From contig NGBS01000063.1 of NCBI GenBank assembly GCA_002245135.1, forward strand, positions 1-31,280: DNA of 31,280 bases. The letters run 5' to 3'. The notes below the pieces were generated by a model, which was not told the origin of the DNA, ran no database searches, and saw nothing but the letters and a program-made list of their open reading frames with translations. Source of the DNA: Proteromonas lacertae (Eukaryota > Sar > Bigyra > Opalinata > Proteromonadidae). This document shows, one piece after another, positions 1 to 9,963 of the stretch (within the stretch, counting starts at the first letter, position 1; each line of letters opens with the position of its first letter). The position numbers were made by a program, and so were the translations under genes.

Positions 1-1040
1 TTATCACCTTTTCTGATTCGAGGTCTTTCCAAAATATGTCTGAAATTTGTTTCAGGATCCCTTCTAGCTACTAATTGAAGTTCATAGTGCTTAAACCTAT
101 ATCGAGACACATCTTCATCCCAATTTCCATTTGTATCTCCTAACATATAAGAGTATCTGTTCTTCTTTATAATACGATATATCTTATCTGACCAATAAGT
201 GTTTTTATCCATAGGTCTTCTTCTCTCTTTAAATCGAACTAAATCTCCTACTTGAAAATGAACTTTTAATCTTTGTTCATTATTAAAATTGTATTTGATT
301 GATTCCATTAACATTCTGTTTTGTAGTTTAGGACTATTGTATACTTCATTAGGTGTAAAATCTCTCAAACTTGATAATGGTTTGTTGTTATAGTCATTCA
401 CAGCTTGTTGTACAATATCATTGAAACGTGCTAACACCTTTTGATCGATGATTTCTCTTCTGTCCGTCGATCAATATTAGCTTGAAACTCTGGTGCTTCT
501 ATTCCTAAGTCTATCAAGTGTTTATATAATAGTTTCTTTATTACACTTACAGATTTATCTAATATAGCTTCTATTCTATGTTCATTAGGTGCTTTTTGAT
601 AGAATGTTATTCCTTCCTTATCACAGAACTCTTTAACTACACTAAAACCACTTTCTAAATCAGCTAAAATACTTACAACACGTCTTTTTGATACTATTTC
701 AGAACCATCTTCATTTGTTTTAAAATACCATGCATTAAAAGCTCTCATTATATCTACAGCATTATTGCTTGACATTGGTATCACCCATACTTTTCTAGAG
801 TTTATTTCTATTATATATAAATGATATAATTGAGGTAAGAAAAAGACAATATCTAATTGAAAATAGCCTGGTTTCTTAACAGTTGCAAAAGGTAAATCTT
901 TATTGTACTTGAAATCAACTACTTGACGACCTGGTTTACGTCTAAGATACTCTCTAACAACATCATAAGGAGGTGGAACTTCATTCTTTCCAATAGCTTC
1001 TTGAGTTAATTTAATAAACTGTTTTTCACTTAAATAATAA
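1..1040 (-). pseudogene. Polinton integrase (rve-type) remnant
   Basis: Minus-strand coding similarity to a retroviral-type (DDE) integrase. The distal part, nearest position 1, resembles the C-terminal beta-barrel/chromo-like tail that follows the catalytic core in Polinton integrases (pattern VGDLVRF then a basic stretch). The part near 430-780 resembles the second half of the catalytic core (SGF...F...GI...APNEH pattern). In Polintons this enzyme inserts the element and makes the target-site duplication. It lies 3' of the polymerase on the same strand, a common Polinton order. The copy is broken, with about two or three interruptions, and runs off the window. Confidence 0.65.
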
Positions 1041-1042
1041 TA

Positions 1043-1267
1043 CTATTCATAAAGTCTATCTAAAATTCTGTAATGGCGGTGGTGCATTGTTAAAATTGCT
1101 CGTAAGGTTTGATTGGTTTGTTTGATCAACAAACTTATATCCTGGTGGTAGTTCTTGAGTTGCATTTGTATTTGACTTAGTGTAAGGCTGATTATAATAA
1201 GAATTAGTAAGCATAAGAAGAAAAACACAAAAGTAAAAGCATACACAAATATATTGAATATATCCAT
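1043..1267 (-). CDS. Small membrane protein ORF inside the element
   Basis: A 74-residue ORF with an ATG start, between the integrase and polymerase regions. Residues of about 5-30 are strongly hydrophobic and rich in Phe, Leu and Ile, giving one clear membrane segment. The rest is polar and His/Gln-rich with a likely short amphipathic helix. I do not recognise a family. Small single-pass membrane ORFs are common in large DNA transposons and virus-like elements, but this could also be a chance ORF. It has no codon or motif evidence beyond its membrane segment and its position in the element. Confidence 0.35.
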   Translation of the reverse strand: MDIFNIFVYAFTFVFFFLCLLILIIISLTLSQIQMQLKNYHQDISLLIKQTNQTLRAILTMHHRHYRILDRLYE

Positions 1268-1308
1268 TTTATTCTAATTAATGCTATTTTCATCAATATT
1301 AATAACAT

Positions 1309-1335
1309 TATTATTATTATTATTATTATTATTAT
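1309..1335. repeat. Trinucleotide microsatellite (TTA)n
   Basis: About nine uninterrupted TTA/TAT units between the small membrane ORF and the polymerase region. It has no visible function. Similar trinucleotide tracts encode the Asn and Gln runs in several proteins of this window. Confidence 0.7.
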
Positions 1336-1389
1336 CGACAATATCTGTAAACATTGGTGGTGGTGGGCGACTTATAGTATTAAGGAATT

Positions 1390-4300
1390 GAAGTTAAAAC
1401 ATTCAAGTAAAATCTCTTTATATCAAAGATTGTAAAAGCTAACTTTGGTTGTTTAACTGTGTATACTACTTGTTTTGCACTTCTGAAACTATATTGATTA
1501 ACATAAACTTTACTTAGTTCTTTACTTTCTAAGATATTCTTGTAGTAATCATAGTCACAAGTCTTATTCTGAAACCTTTAGTTACGCCTTTTGCTCTGCT
1601 ATCAGACACCTTTAAATGCGTAAATCCATCCACTCTTTGCTTCTCATAAGCATACATCTTTGCTTTCAATCCACAGAATTTTGTTATTGTATATAATTGA
1701 TCACTTTTGTTCTCTTCCATTTTAAGTAAATTCAGTTCACCTGTTCTTTGATAGTTCTGATAACGAATACCTCTCTCTTTAAGATAATCACAATTAATAT
1801 TACCAGTATCCATGCAACCTTGTAGACTTAAATCATTAGCAATATCTTTGTATATATCATCTGTCCATACCATAAAGATAAAAGAGTCTGTATCTGTCAT
1901 TAATAAACGCAATCCTTGTTTATACTTTTGATATAATTGTCCATACCAAAACTTTGCCATAAGATACTTTGATTGGCAAAGAATGGACATTCCAATATAG
2001 CTTGGCTTATCTATTGCACACTTGTATTTTTTAAACTTACACACTCTCAAGTCACAACCATCAATTGAAACAAAACCAGTAAAGTATGGATTGCTAACAC
2101 ATTTGAGGAATTGGTCCTCATTATTAACTAGTCTACTTCTACATCTATTCTCAGTATTCTCACATGTCTTACCATATGCACTATTCAGGATTAGTTTAAA
2201 CGTATCAGCTTCTGCATCTCGATGGAACTTCTTTGCATCTTTCTTAATAGATGGCATTGCATAACAAATTCATACGCATAATCTGTTTCACAAAAAACTA
2301 ATCACTCTCCATACTTTGGTTACTTTATATCCTAACTTCACAGCATAGTTTAGATATTGATAATGAACAACATAATGATACTTGTTGGATAAATCACATA
2401 TTATTCTTGCTGTATTATTCTTCAATACTTCTTTGCCAGACTTTTTGTTGACAGCTACTAATCCTAATTCTCTGGCCCATTGCTTCTGTGTTGGTGACAA
2501 ATCTTCATATAATATTATCTTTCGTTCAGGAAACAAAGGATACTCTGAGAACTTGCCATTTATATTATCTGGAGGTTCTATATCAACTTCTAATATATAA
2601 CCTCTGCTCTCTGGATCCTTCCACAGCTTCTGATCTTCTACCATAAACGATTTTTTTAAATCCTCATAAGGTTTTAATTTTGTTATAACATTATCATAAA
2701 TTAATTGAGGATTTGGTTCCCATTGAAAGTCTTTATATGGTAATTTCATTGATACCATTGTAGAAGGATATAGAGAATTATAATCTACATACATAATATA
2801 TGTTTCTTGTTTTGGTGGATGAGAAGTATGATCTGAAAAGTATGGAGGATCCATGTAATGATTTTTAGCTTCTGCTTTTCTCGTAGATCCAATCATTGAA
2901 ATTCCACCAATAAGACCTTTTCTCATAAAGTCATACTTGTCTTGATCTGATATTAGTTCAATATCCACTTTGGATTTTTTAAGGAATATACTCCAGGCTA
3001 ATCCAGGACATGATACATGCCAGCATGGATCTAATGTAAACGTTCTAAATACAACATTCCTAAAGTGATCGAATACACTAGATAATGTAAGAACATCAAT
3101 TGCTAAATAGAACATATTGTAATCCATCAAGTTTTTACATTTCAATAGAGTCCAGAGAGCTTGAGATGATTCATAATCATAATCAGATATACCTTCATTC
3201 TGTTTTAATTGAGACTTAAAATCTTCTTTTCTAGGTAATTTATCAGTAAGGTATAACTTTTGAATACTATCTACGTATTCGTAGGGGAAATGACCTTTCT
3301 GTAAACCCCACTTAGCTATAAAATCATCTACTGTCCAGTTTCTCTCTTTTAAACAATCATTTATCTCTTTTGTTTGTGTTACATATTGATAAACTGGTTT
3401 AAAGAGTACTTTATGATTAGCATGTGCATCAGCTTCGACTTTCAATGACTTTACTAATGAATCTAATGATGCTGGCATAAATTGACAACTATCTATAAAG
3501 TGTAACTTCATGAACTTGATAAGTAAAAACTAATTATCAGTTTTTAACAATACAGATAGTTTTGAATGATATTTCTTCTTTCTAGGTGTTGGTTGTTGTT
3601 GTTCAATTGTTGTTGAATTAGGTTGTGAAACAATAATATTTCCCATCTCTTCTTCTAATCCAATATCTTCTGCTGTTCTTGGTGATATGTAATGATCTCT
3701 ACTATGTAACATGTAATACAACTCATTAAATGCTTCTTCATTTGCTGGATCATTTTCATCAACTATTTCAATTGTATTAATTGGTATTTCTGGTAATGGC
3801 AAATCAGAATCAGTATCTTCTTCTGTTTCTGCATCTTCTTCATCATCAACTGTTTTTGCTTCTTGTTCTTGTTTCTTTTCTTCTTCAATACCTCTATTGT
3901 ATTCAGCTAATCTATCAGCAATTGGTTCAGGTTCAGGTTCAGGTTCAGGTATTGGTAATTGTATAATTTCATTATCTTCATCATCATCATCATCATCATT
4001 TGGAATAGGAATATTATTATCATTGTACCATTTTGCTTCCATTTCTTTATCCAACTTTGATAATCCGCGTATTATAAAGTTATTGTCATAGTTTTTACTG
4101 TTGTGTGCCAAACATGGTATAGGCATATGTTGTAAACTACAATGCCAATTACAGTTTGAACATAAGGTTGCAATATACTTACCAGTAAAATGGTCATGGT
4201 GTCTTGTTCGCCTTCTATTTCTGTCGTTTTCATTGAAGGGTGTATTGCACCACATACATTTATCGATATTTTTATGAGCTGGAATATAAGTGCTTTCATC

Positions 4301-6223
4301 TAATGGTTTCAATTCACCACTTTTATAATCTTCATACTTCTTCAATACATAATCTTGAATCTCAACAAACTTCTTTACTAGTTGCATCTCCAAATCTTGT
4401 GGATCTTGCTGCAATTCCAGTTTTCCGAAGAATGTTTCTTCGCTGATGATTTCAGGGTACCTGGAACTTAAGTGAATGCACCAGCTGCTGAGGATATGTT
4501 TTTTAAACGCTCCTTTGGCTCCAGGTATTACTTCAGAAGGATCTATTGGTACTTGTATAACTTCTGTATCCCAGTATAATACTACAGGAATCATTTGTTG
4601 GTATTTGAAATTATGAAACTTGATGAAAGTATCTGGAGGTGGAAATTGACGAATAATTCCTTTTTGTAATTGACAATTCTCTTTCTGATGTTGAATTATC
4701 ATATCAGCTGTTGATAAAGTACAGAAACAATACTGGCATCTGGTATAATAATTATGACACCTTTTACCAGAAGGTGATAGGAAGGCTTCTAACTTTGTTA
4801 TTACCATATAATGATCTTTATATATCAATAGGTTCACATGAGGCCAGTGTTTTCTTTTATCTATGTTGGTATCGTATAAAGGTATTGGTTCATTCTGGTC
4901 TATTGTAAATATATTGATAGTAATATGATTCAGCTGTTCAAACTCATCAATTCTGTCACTATCATTAATTGCATCTACTGGAAACCTTAAACTACTTACA
5001 TCCATTAAGTCTACATACTGTTTATATTTCATTGCTCTGTTACGGTGGTCTTTGAACTCTATATAGTGTAAACCAGCTGCCACACTAAATAAAAAGCACA
5101 TATTCTTACATTCTTCACTATATCTTACCAAATTAATAACGCACTTTCTATTGTTGAGACTTGCTGGTAACTTTATGTTGTCATCTTCTGTAGAGGATCC
5201 AGCAGCCATTGAACTTTTCATCAGTATCATCTCTACCTTCTTAATATATCTGAACTTTAGTTCAGATCTTTCAGTGTTGAAAATTGAACCTAAATCTCGA
5301 ATCATGGCATTGTTTAACTTTGAACCAATTGTACCTAACTCTTGAGAAGTTATAATTTCTGACGCTGTTTCGAATGTTTTGTAACAACTTACTTGTGCAT
5401 TGGCTGGTTCATCGGATCCTATATAACCTACTCTGAATCTGAAATACACTTTTATATAAGAAAATTTCTTCTCATTTATGTAGTTACGTATGGTAACCAT
5501 AAAATCACTTGATGCATTGCAGATTTGGGTAAACAAATCCTCAGGTTTCTTTCCATCTTCTTCATTTATAATCTTCTCGTAGGTACGTTCGTAGTCTCTA
5601 CTGCTTCTCTCTACAAGTTGTAACAAACTTACTCTTTCAGGATGTGACATTGTTTTCAACTGCTCTGGATGATTATCTACAACATCCAGAGCAATCATTT
5701 CTTCCTGTAGCTGCCTTCTTCTTTCAACATCTGTAGTTGATTGAGGATGTATTTCAGGAATTGGTCCATCATTAATTGGTGAAAGTGTTGGTGGATCTTC
5801 AGGAGGAGGTGTATCTGGCAATAAATCATCTGGAATTTCTGCTAATCGCTGTATTTTTGGAGGTGGAGGAGGTGGTTGATCAATTACAATTGAAGATGTT
5901 GTTCTTCTTCTTGGTGTTATGAAACTAGTTCCAATAGTACTTCTAGTAGTGTTTGATTGTTGTTGTTGTTGTTGTTGTTGTTGCTGCTGCTGCTGAGGTT
6001 GTTGTGGATGTTGATTTAATGATCCTACATAATATGGTGGAGGATAGTAATAGGATGGTGGTGGTGGGATAGCTGGAGTAAAATAAGGGTTCATCCAGGG
6101 ATTAAAATAACTTTGTGGCAACATTGGAATCTGATTTGCTTGACTATTGCCTTGAATAGGCATAGAAGTACTTGGAGACTGGTAATACCACGGATTAAAC
6201 CAAGGAGGATAGCTGGGATACAT
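1390..6223 (-). pseudogene. Protein-primed family-B DNA polymerase region of Polinton, with long N-terminal extension
   Basis: In Polintons this polymerase replicates the element from a protein primer. From the 5' end of the minus strand: a Pro/Gln-rich leader with a polyglutamine run near 5960-6000; a domain typical of Polinton and virus-like polymerases (about 4740-5170) in which a Cys-rich segment precedes HVNLL; an HNH/endonuclease-VII-like zinc motif (about 4130-4270: CMWC, HHDHFTGKY, CSNC); and an acidic low-complexity linker. Then come exonuclease-like blocks and the polymerase palm: motif A DYNSLYPS (2762-2785), motif B NSAYGKT (2165-2185) and motif C DTDS (1883-1894), all with consensus residues. 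The C-terminal tail runs to about 1390. The coding region is broken by about two or three interruptions. An ATG near 6223 fits the 5' end. Confidence 0.8.
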
Positions 6224-6305
6224 TAGAACCTATAAAAACGAGAAAGATATAAATATACCCAATAAAATAACTCCAAATGTATTAATATGATTTGCTAATT
6301 GAAAT

Positions 6306-6367
6306 TCCTTGATAATCAAGGAGTTGTAATAATATAGTTAAAATTTTTTCTTTGATTATCAAAGAAA
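6306..6367. promoter_or_regulatory. Pair of near-perfect palindromes between divergent element ORFs
   Basis: Two palindromes share the core TTGATWATCAA: TCCTTGATAATCAAGGA at 6306-6322 and a 21-bp one at 6347-6367 built around TTTGATTATCAAA. Their centres are 43 bp apart, about four helical turns. They lie between the polymerase start (6223, minus) and the small ORF start (6420, plus). Such paired dyads could be operators for a dimeric DNA-binding protein or replication-linked sites. This function is inferred only from symmetry and position. Confidence 0.4.
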
Positions 6368-6419
6368 TAATTAACTTTACTTTTAATTTATTGTTTTTTT
6401 GATTATTTACTATATTAAT

Positions 6420-6833
6420 ATGCGTCATTTTGTTTATCAGAGAGATATAACAATGGTTCAAGAAGAAATACCATTTTGGATCAAAGTTTTTAATAGCATT
6501 AGAGAATTAGCATTAAATGGATATACAGAAATTCATTTCTTATATTATTTAGAAGAGAGTATAGCTAATCTAGCAAAGTTAAAAGCTATACTAGACAAAG
6601 TTAAGCATTATTATAGTAATCAGTATGCAACGAAAAAAAGATTGGAAATTATCACATATTTAGATAATATTAGAAAAGATGGTAATAGATTTAAGAAAGA
6701 ATTAATTGAGAATAATCAATTATTTATTGATAACAAATTAGATTACGCAGTTAATGGATTACTATCTTTATTATGTGATGCTTTAGCAGCTAGAGTGAAA
6801 ATGGATGCAGATATCAAAAAAAGAAGTAAGTAA
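6420..6833 (+). CDS. Hypothetical helical protein, probably element-borne
   Basis: A 137-residue ORF from the ATG at 6420 (a second in-frame ATG lies at 6453). It has no signal peptide or membrane segment. Leu, Ile, Lys and Glu spacing suggests an all-alpha protein, with a basic C-terminus (KKRSK). I do not recognise it. It diverges from the polymerase region across the palindrome pair, so it may be an accessory or regulatory gene of the Polinton. The alternative, an unrelated host gene beside the element, cannot be excluded. No intron is needed to keep it open. Confidence 0.5.
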   Translation: MRHFVYQRDITMVQEEIPFWIKVFNSIRELALNGYTEIHFLYYLEESIANLAKLKAILDKVKHYYSNQYATKKRLEIITYLDNIRKDGNRFKKELIENNQLFIDNKLDYAVNGLLSLLCDALAARVKMDADIKKRSK

Positions 6834-7420
6834 ATATGAATTTATCTAATTATGATTAAATAATTATATATTTTAAATACTAATACAGAGATTAATTAAA
6901 ATAAAAAGAAGACTGTGTGTTTTTAAGGGTTTATTTAAAATAACATAAAAAATCCATAACCGATTCTTCTTACCCTTTCTTTTTTCACTTCCTTACTTAG
7001 GGAAAGTGAAGTCGATCACTTTTCTCTAGGTAAATAAGTGAAAAAAAGAAAGGGAAAGGAAAATCGATTATGAAATCCGCATTTCAAAAACTAAATGAGT
7101 AAAAGAAAAGGGAAAGTGAAAACAAGGGAAAGTGAAAACGAGTCTTAGGTGGTGTATATGGCCTTCCTAAGGTTTATATCAGTCTCTATAACATAATTGA
7201 ACAAATGTTTACAACGGACGGCAGTTACACCGTCAGTTACACGTCAGTTATGTAACTTACATGTAACGGATTCATAATGACCGTTAAAACCGTTGTACAA
7301 ATGAACGGTTATTGAATAAAATGAAAAATTCAAAAAATGAAACGGCTATTTTTATTTTAGCCTCGGGTCCAGCGTCAAGCCTCGTGGTCTAGCGTCAAGC
7401 CATTTTGGGTCTGTAGCCCT
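6834..7420. repeat. Repeat-rich intergenic block, candidate element terminus
   Basis: Noncoding DNA with several repeats. There is a long hairpin: CCCTTTCTTTTTTCACTT at 6973-6990 against AAGTGAAAAAAAGAAAGGG at 7036-7054, with one bulged base. GGGAAAGTGAA occurs at 7000, 7110 and 7126, the last two as a 16-bp tandem (7108-7139). A CAGTTACAC-rich cluster lies near 7220-7260. A GC-rich tandem of about 20 bp (CCTCG...AGCGTCAAG) fills 7361-7399. It is notably richer in G+C than the flanks. It could be the terminal inverted repeat of the Polinton, but the matching left end is outside the window. Confidence 0.4.
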
Positions 7421-7918
7421 TAATATATATTATTATAAGACACTAATACTCTATTGTGATTTATTAATGCATATTGCATATGTTGTGATAATATAAATGA
7501 TGAATGTTAAGTTTTAGTGTTAGTTAGTGTTATTGAAAGTGAAATGTAATATAAACATGATGTAGATGATATTTAATATTTATTGATGTAATTGGATATG
7601 TATAGAATCTATAAGAGATTTAAATAGAAATTTTAACTTGTAGTACAATATGTGTGAATGATGAGAGTAATTGAATGAAGTATAAGCAATGTATTGAACG
7701 AATTAATTATGAAACATCATTTTCATTGGTGTGAAAATTCTATTTTTCATTATTGCAAAGATAATCATTCTTAAAACAAGAATTATAGTTAAAATACTCT
7801 CTTACATCAATCCAATTTAAAAAAAAAAGGAAAAGAGAAAATAAACAATCAAAATAACAAAAATATTAATCAAAACATTTACAAAATATCATTCAACGAT
7901 CAAGATATCTTACTTTCT
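7421..7918. other. AT-rich gene-free spacer
   Basis: About 500 bp of very A+T-rich DNA between the repeat block and the ABC-transporter pseudogene. I see no open frame with protein-like composition, no RNA gene and no clear repeat, only short A/T runs. Confidence 0.5.
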
Positions 7919-9036
7919 TCAATACACAAAAATACAATAACACCATCTGGATTTATCCAAAATATCTGTTTCCATGGAGTTTTTAATGAAAGATAAGGAA
8001 TTGTAAAACCACTTGAAGTAAAAAAATATACTCAACAAACATGATGAAAATATACCATTCATATGAACTAATGGATAGAAATATGAAAAGAAATGACCAG
8101 CTGTTACAGCAAACATTAAAAACGAATACATTGTAAAGAAATGTCGAAAAACAGCTTCAGCAGTTGATTTCAATCCTGACATTGGGTAATAGAAACATAA
8201 ATAACACCAAGTTACGAAGAAAGTAAATACAAATTCTGCACATAATTCTCCAATTAATTGAGCAATTGGATGATAAGTTCTCATCGCATCTTCACTATAG
8301 AAAACTGTTCTTCGATCTAATAACACTGGAACTACTCCAAGGATATTATTAACAGCCATTGTCATTGAGAAAGTCGCTAAACAAGCATATCTACTTTGTA
8401 GATTACCTGTTGTATCTATTGGAGTTTGATAGTATAACACACCCATCCTCTTTTTTGCCTATCATCATATCTTTATATTCTTTTAATTCTAATAATTCTA
8501 TTACTTCTTTTACATAATTGTGGATTGAAGGTTCTCGAGGATGACCTGGATATCTTAATCTACCACTAAACATCAATCAAGTAATGTATATTGTTGTTCA
8601 ACATATCAACTTATCATACACAAATCTTTCATTTTATATTCTTTTCCATTCAATAACAATTTACCTCCTATCTTTCCTTTGTGTTTTTCTATTTCCTAAT
8701 ACATCTAATAATGTTCTTTTACCAACTCCACTTTCTTACATTAATGTTGTCATACTGGGAGATAGAACATATCCACTTACATCATTCAATAATATTTTAT
8801 CTATCTTTCTTTTTAGTATCTCCATCTTTTATTTTTACTGTATATTTTATATGTTCAAATGAAAAATCAATTGTGTTAAATTTAACTTCTGAAACTGAAG
8901 ATCTTCCACTCATTTCACTTTGGCTTGTTAAATCGACAGATTTCACATATTTTATTGAAACGGTTTTACTTGGTGGAAAATCAATTGATTCTCTTGTAAA
9001 TTCATTAATTGTCATTCCTTTTATCATATAACTCAT
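7919..9036 (-). pseudogene. Decayed PDR-type ABCG transporter
   Basis: Pieces of a full-size pleiotropic-drug-resistance ABC transporter lie in the correct order on the minus strand. From 9036 an N-terminal stretch resembles the pre-NBD region (FEHIKYTVKIK). Near 8700-8800 follows KILLNDVSGY, then a Walker A relic reading SGVGKRTLLDVLGNRKT, where the family has GK(T/S)T. Near 8450-8560 is a segment like the block after the Q-loop (FSGRLRYPG, YVKEVIELLELKEY). From 8446 down a 175-residue frame matches ABC2-type membrane helices (VFYSEDAMRTYHP in place of VFYRERASGTYRP). The region between Walker A and the Q-loop, the signature and Walker B part, and the second half of the transporter are missing. 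Stop codons and frame changes separate the blocks, so this is a dead host gene. Confidence 0.75.
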
Positions 9037-9602
9037 TGGAATGAAATAATAAAACTCAATTAACCATTTGGGTAAAGTATTACGAGTTATATTGATGATA
9101 TTAAATCAGTTTAAAAACAATACAACAAAGTGGTAACAAAGTAGATAATACACCTAATTTTACATATAAATACATCATAATCAACTGAAATGAGGTAAAT
9201 GTGATATATCATATAAACAAATAGGATATAAATATGAAATAATGGGAAATATCTTCAGTCAAAATAAAATCACTCATAAAATAGACAATTAAATCATCAA
9301 TCATAACTGCATAGGATATTGATTGACAAACACCTCTAATACACAAAACTGGTAATCTGCTACAATATCTTCATCATTTCACTATATTCTTATCAACACT
9401 TCCCATAATAACCATCATAACATCATTTACATTAAAATACTTCCACATCACTTTTTATTTGATATTTATAAAAATGAGAATCAAGCCTTGAATATAGCAA
9501 TTCAAACTATTTTTATATTTTCTTTGTTTTTGAGTAAATATAAACAACAATACATTATGAAGAATGTAAATGTTTAAATTTTCATATTTTTTAACTTTAA
9601 TG
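9037..9602. other. Spacer between two pseudogenes
   Basis: About 565 bp of A+T-rich DNA. I see no convincing coding frame. A perfect palindrome TCAAGCCTTGA lies at 9481-9491 and contains the GGCTTGA motif discussed in the findings. It sits about 445 bp upstream of the ABC-transporter start and may be a leftover promoter element. Confidence 0.4.
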
Positions 9603-9893
9603 ATTAGAAACTGATAATAATTCTATTGAAGTTGTATTATAATATAATTCAGCATATGAATATAATGGAGAAGGTAAATCTTTAACAAGTAAAACAGGAG
9701 ATGAATCATTATGACTAATCTAAAATTCTCTTTTATTCATATCAACTATCACTTCATAAATTGAACCATTTCCATGATTATTGAAATTTGGATTTTTATT
9801 AACAACTCTTCCAATATGACATAATGATTACATGTTGTTGATTGATTATGAATATCATTACCAAAATATAAATTTTCAGTTGTATATGTATAC
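9603..9893 (-). pseudogene. SPRY/B30.2-like domain fragment
   Basis: Read on the minus strand, two frames together look like most of a SPRY domain. A first segment ends in YFGNDIHNQST. After one frame change comes CHIGRVV, then SIYEVIVDMNKREF, an in-frame TAG, and ISHNDSSPVLLV with LYSYAELYYNTTSIELL. The order matches the SPRY core (GD.IG / V.VDM..R.. / F.HNG / P...LY..V.L). It lies 70 bp beyond the stop of the pseudokinase-LRR gene. Either it is a dead separate gene or it once formed the tail of that gene. The family call rests on pattern only. Confidence 0.4.
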
Positions 9894-9963
9894 ATGTGTT
9901 ATTTAATAGATATATTTTAGTAAATAAACAATTTAGTATATCTTATCAACAATAATTTTGTAT

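Larger units (their letters stand above)
1..6833. mobile_element. Polinton/Maverick-like DNA element, left part outside the window
   Basis: Two hallmark proteins of Polintons lie together here: a retroviral-type integrase and a protein-primed family-B DNA polymerase, both on the minus strand, with small accessory ORFs. The left end runs off the window, so capsid, packaging ATPase and protease genes, if present, cannot be seen. The right end is uncertain: the last element-like ORF stops at 6833, but repeat-rich DNA of different composition continues to about 7420 and could be a terminal repeat. The element looks broken, with roughly four to six interruptions across integrase and polymerase. 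Long open stretches and intact domain motifs argue for a fairly young fossil. The family call is firm; its limits are inference. Confidence 0.8.

Noticed and set aside
3781-3966. Plus-strand Leu/Val-rich ORF
   Set aside because: It is antisense to the acidic Glu/Asp/Pro low-complexity linker of the polymerase region. The composition is a direct mirror of that repeat.
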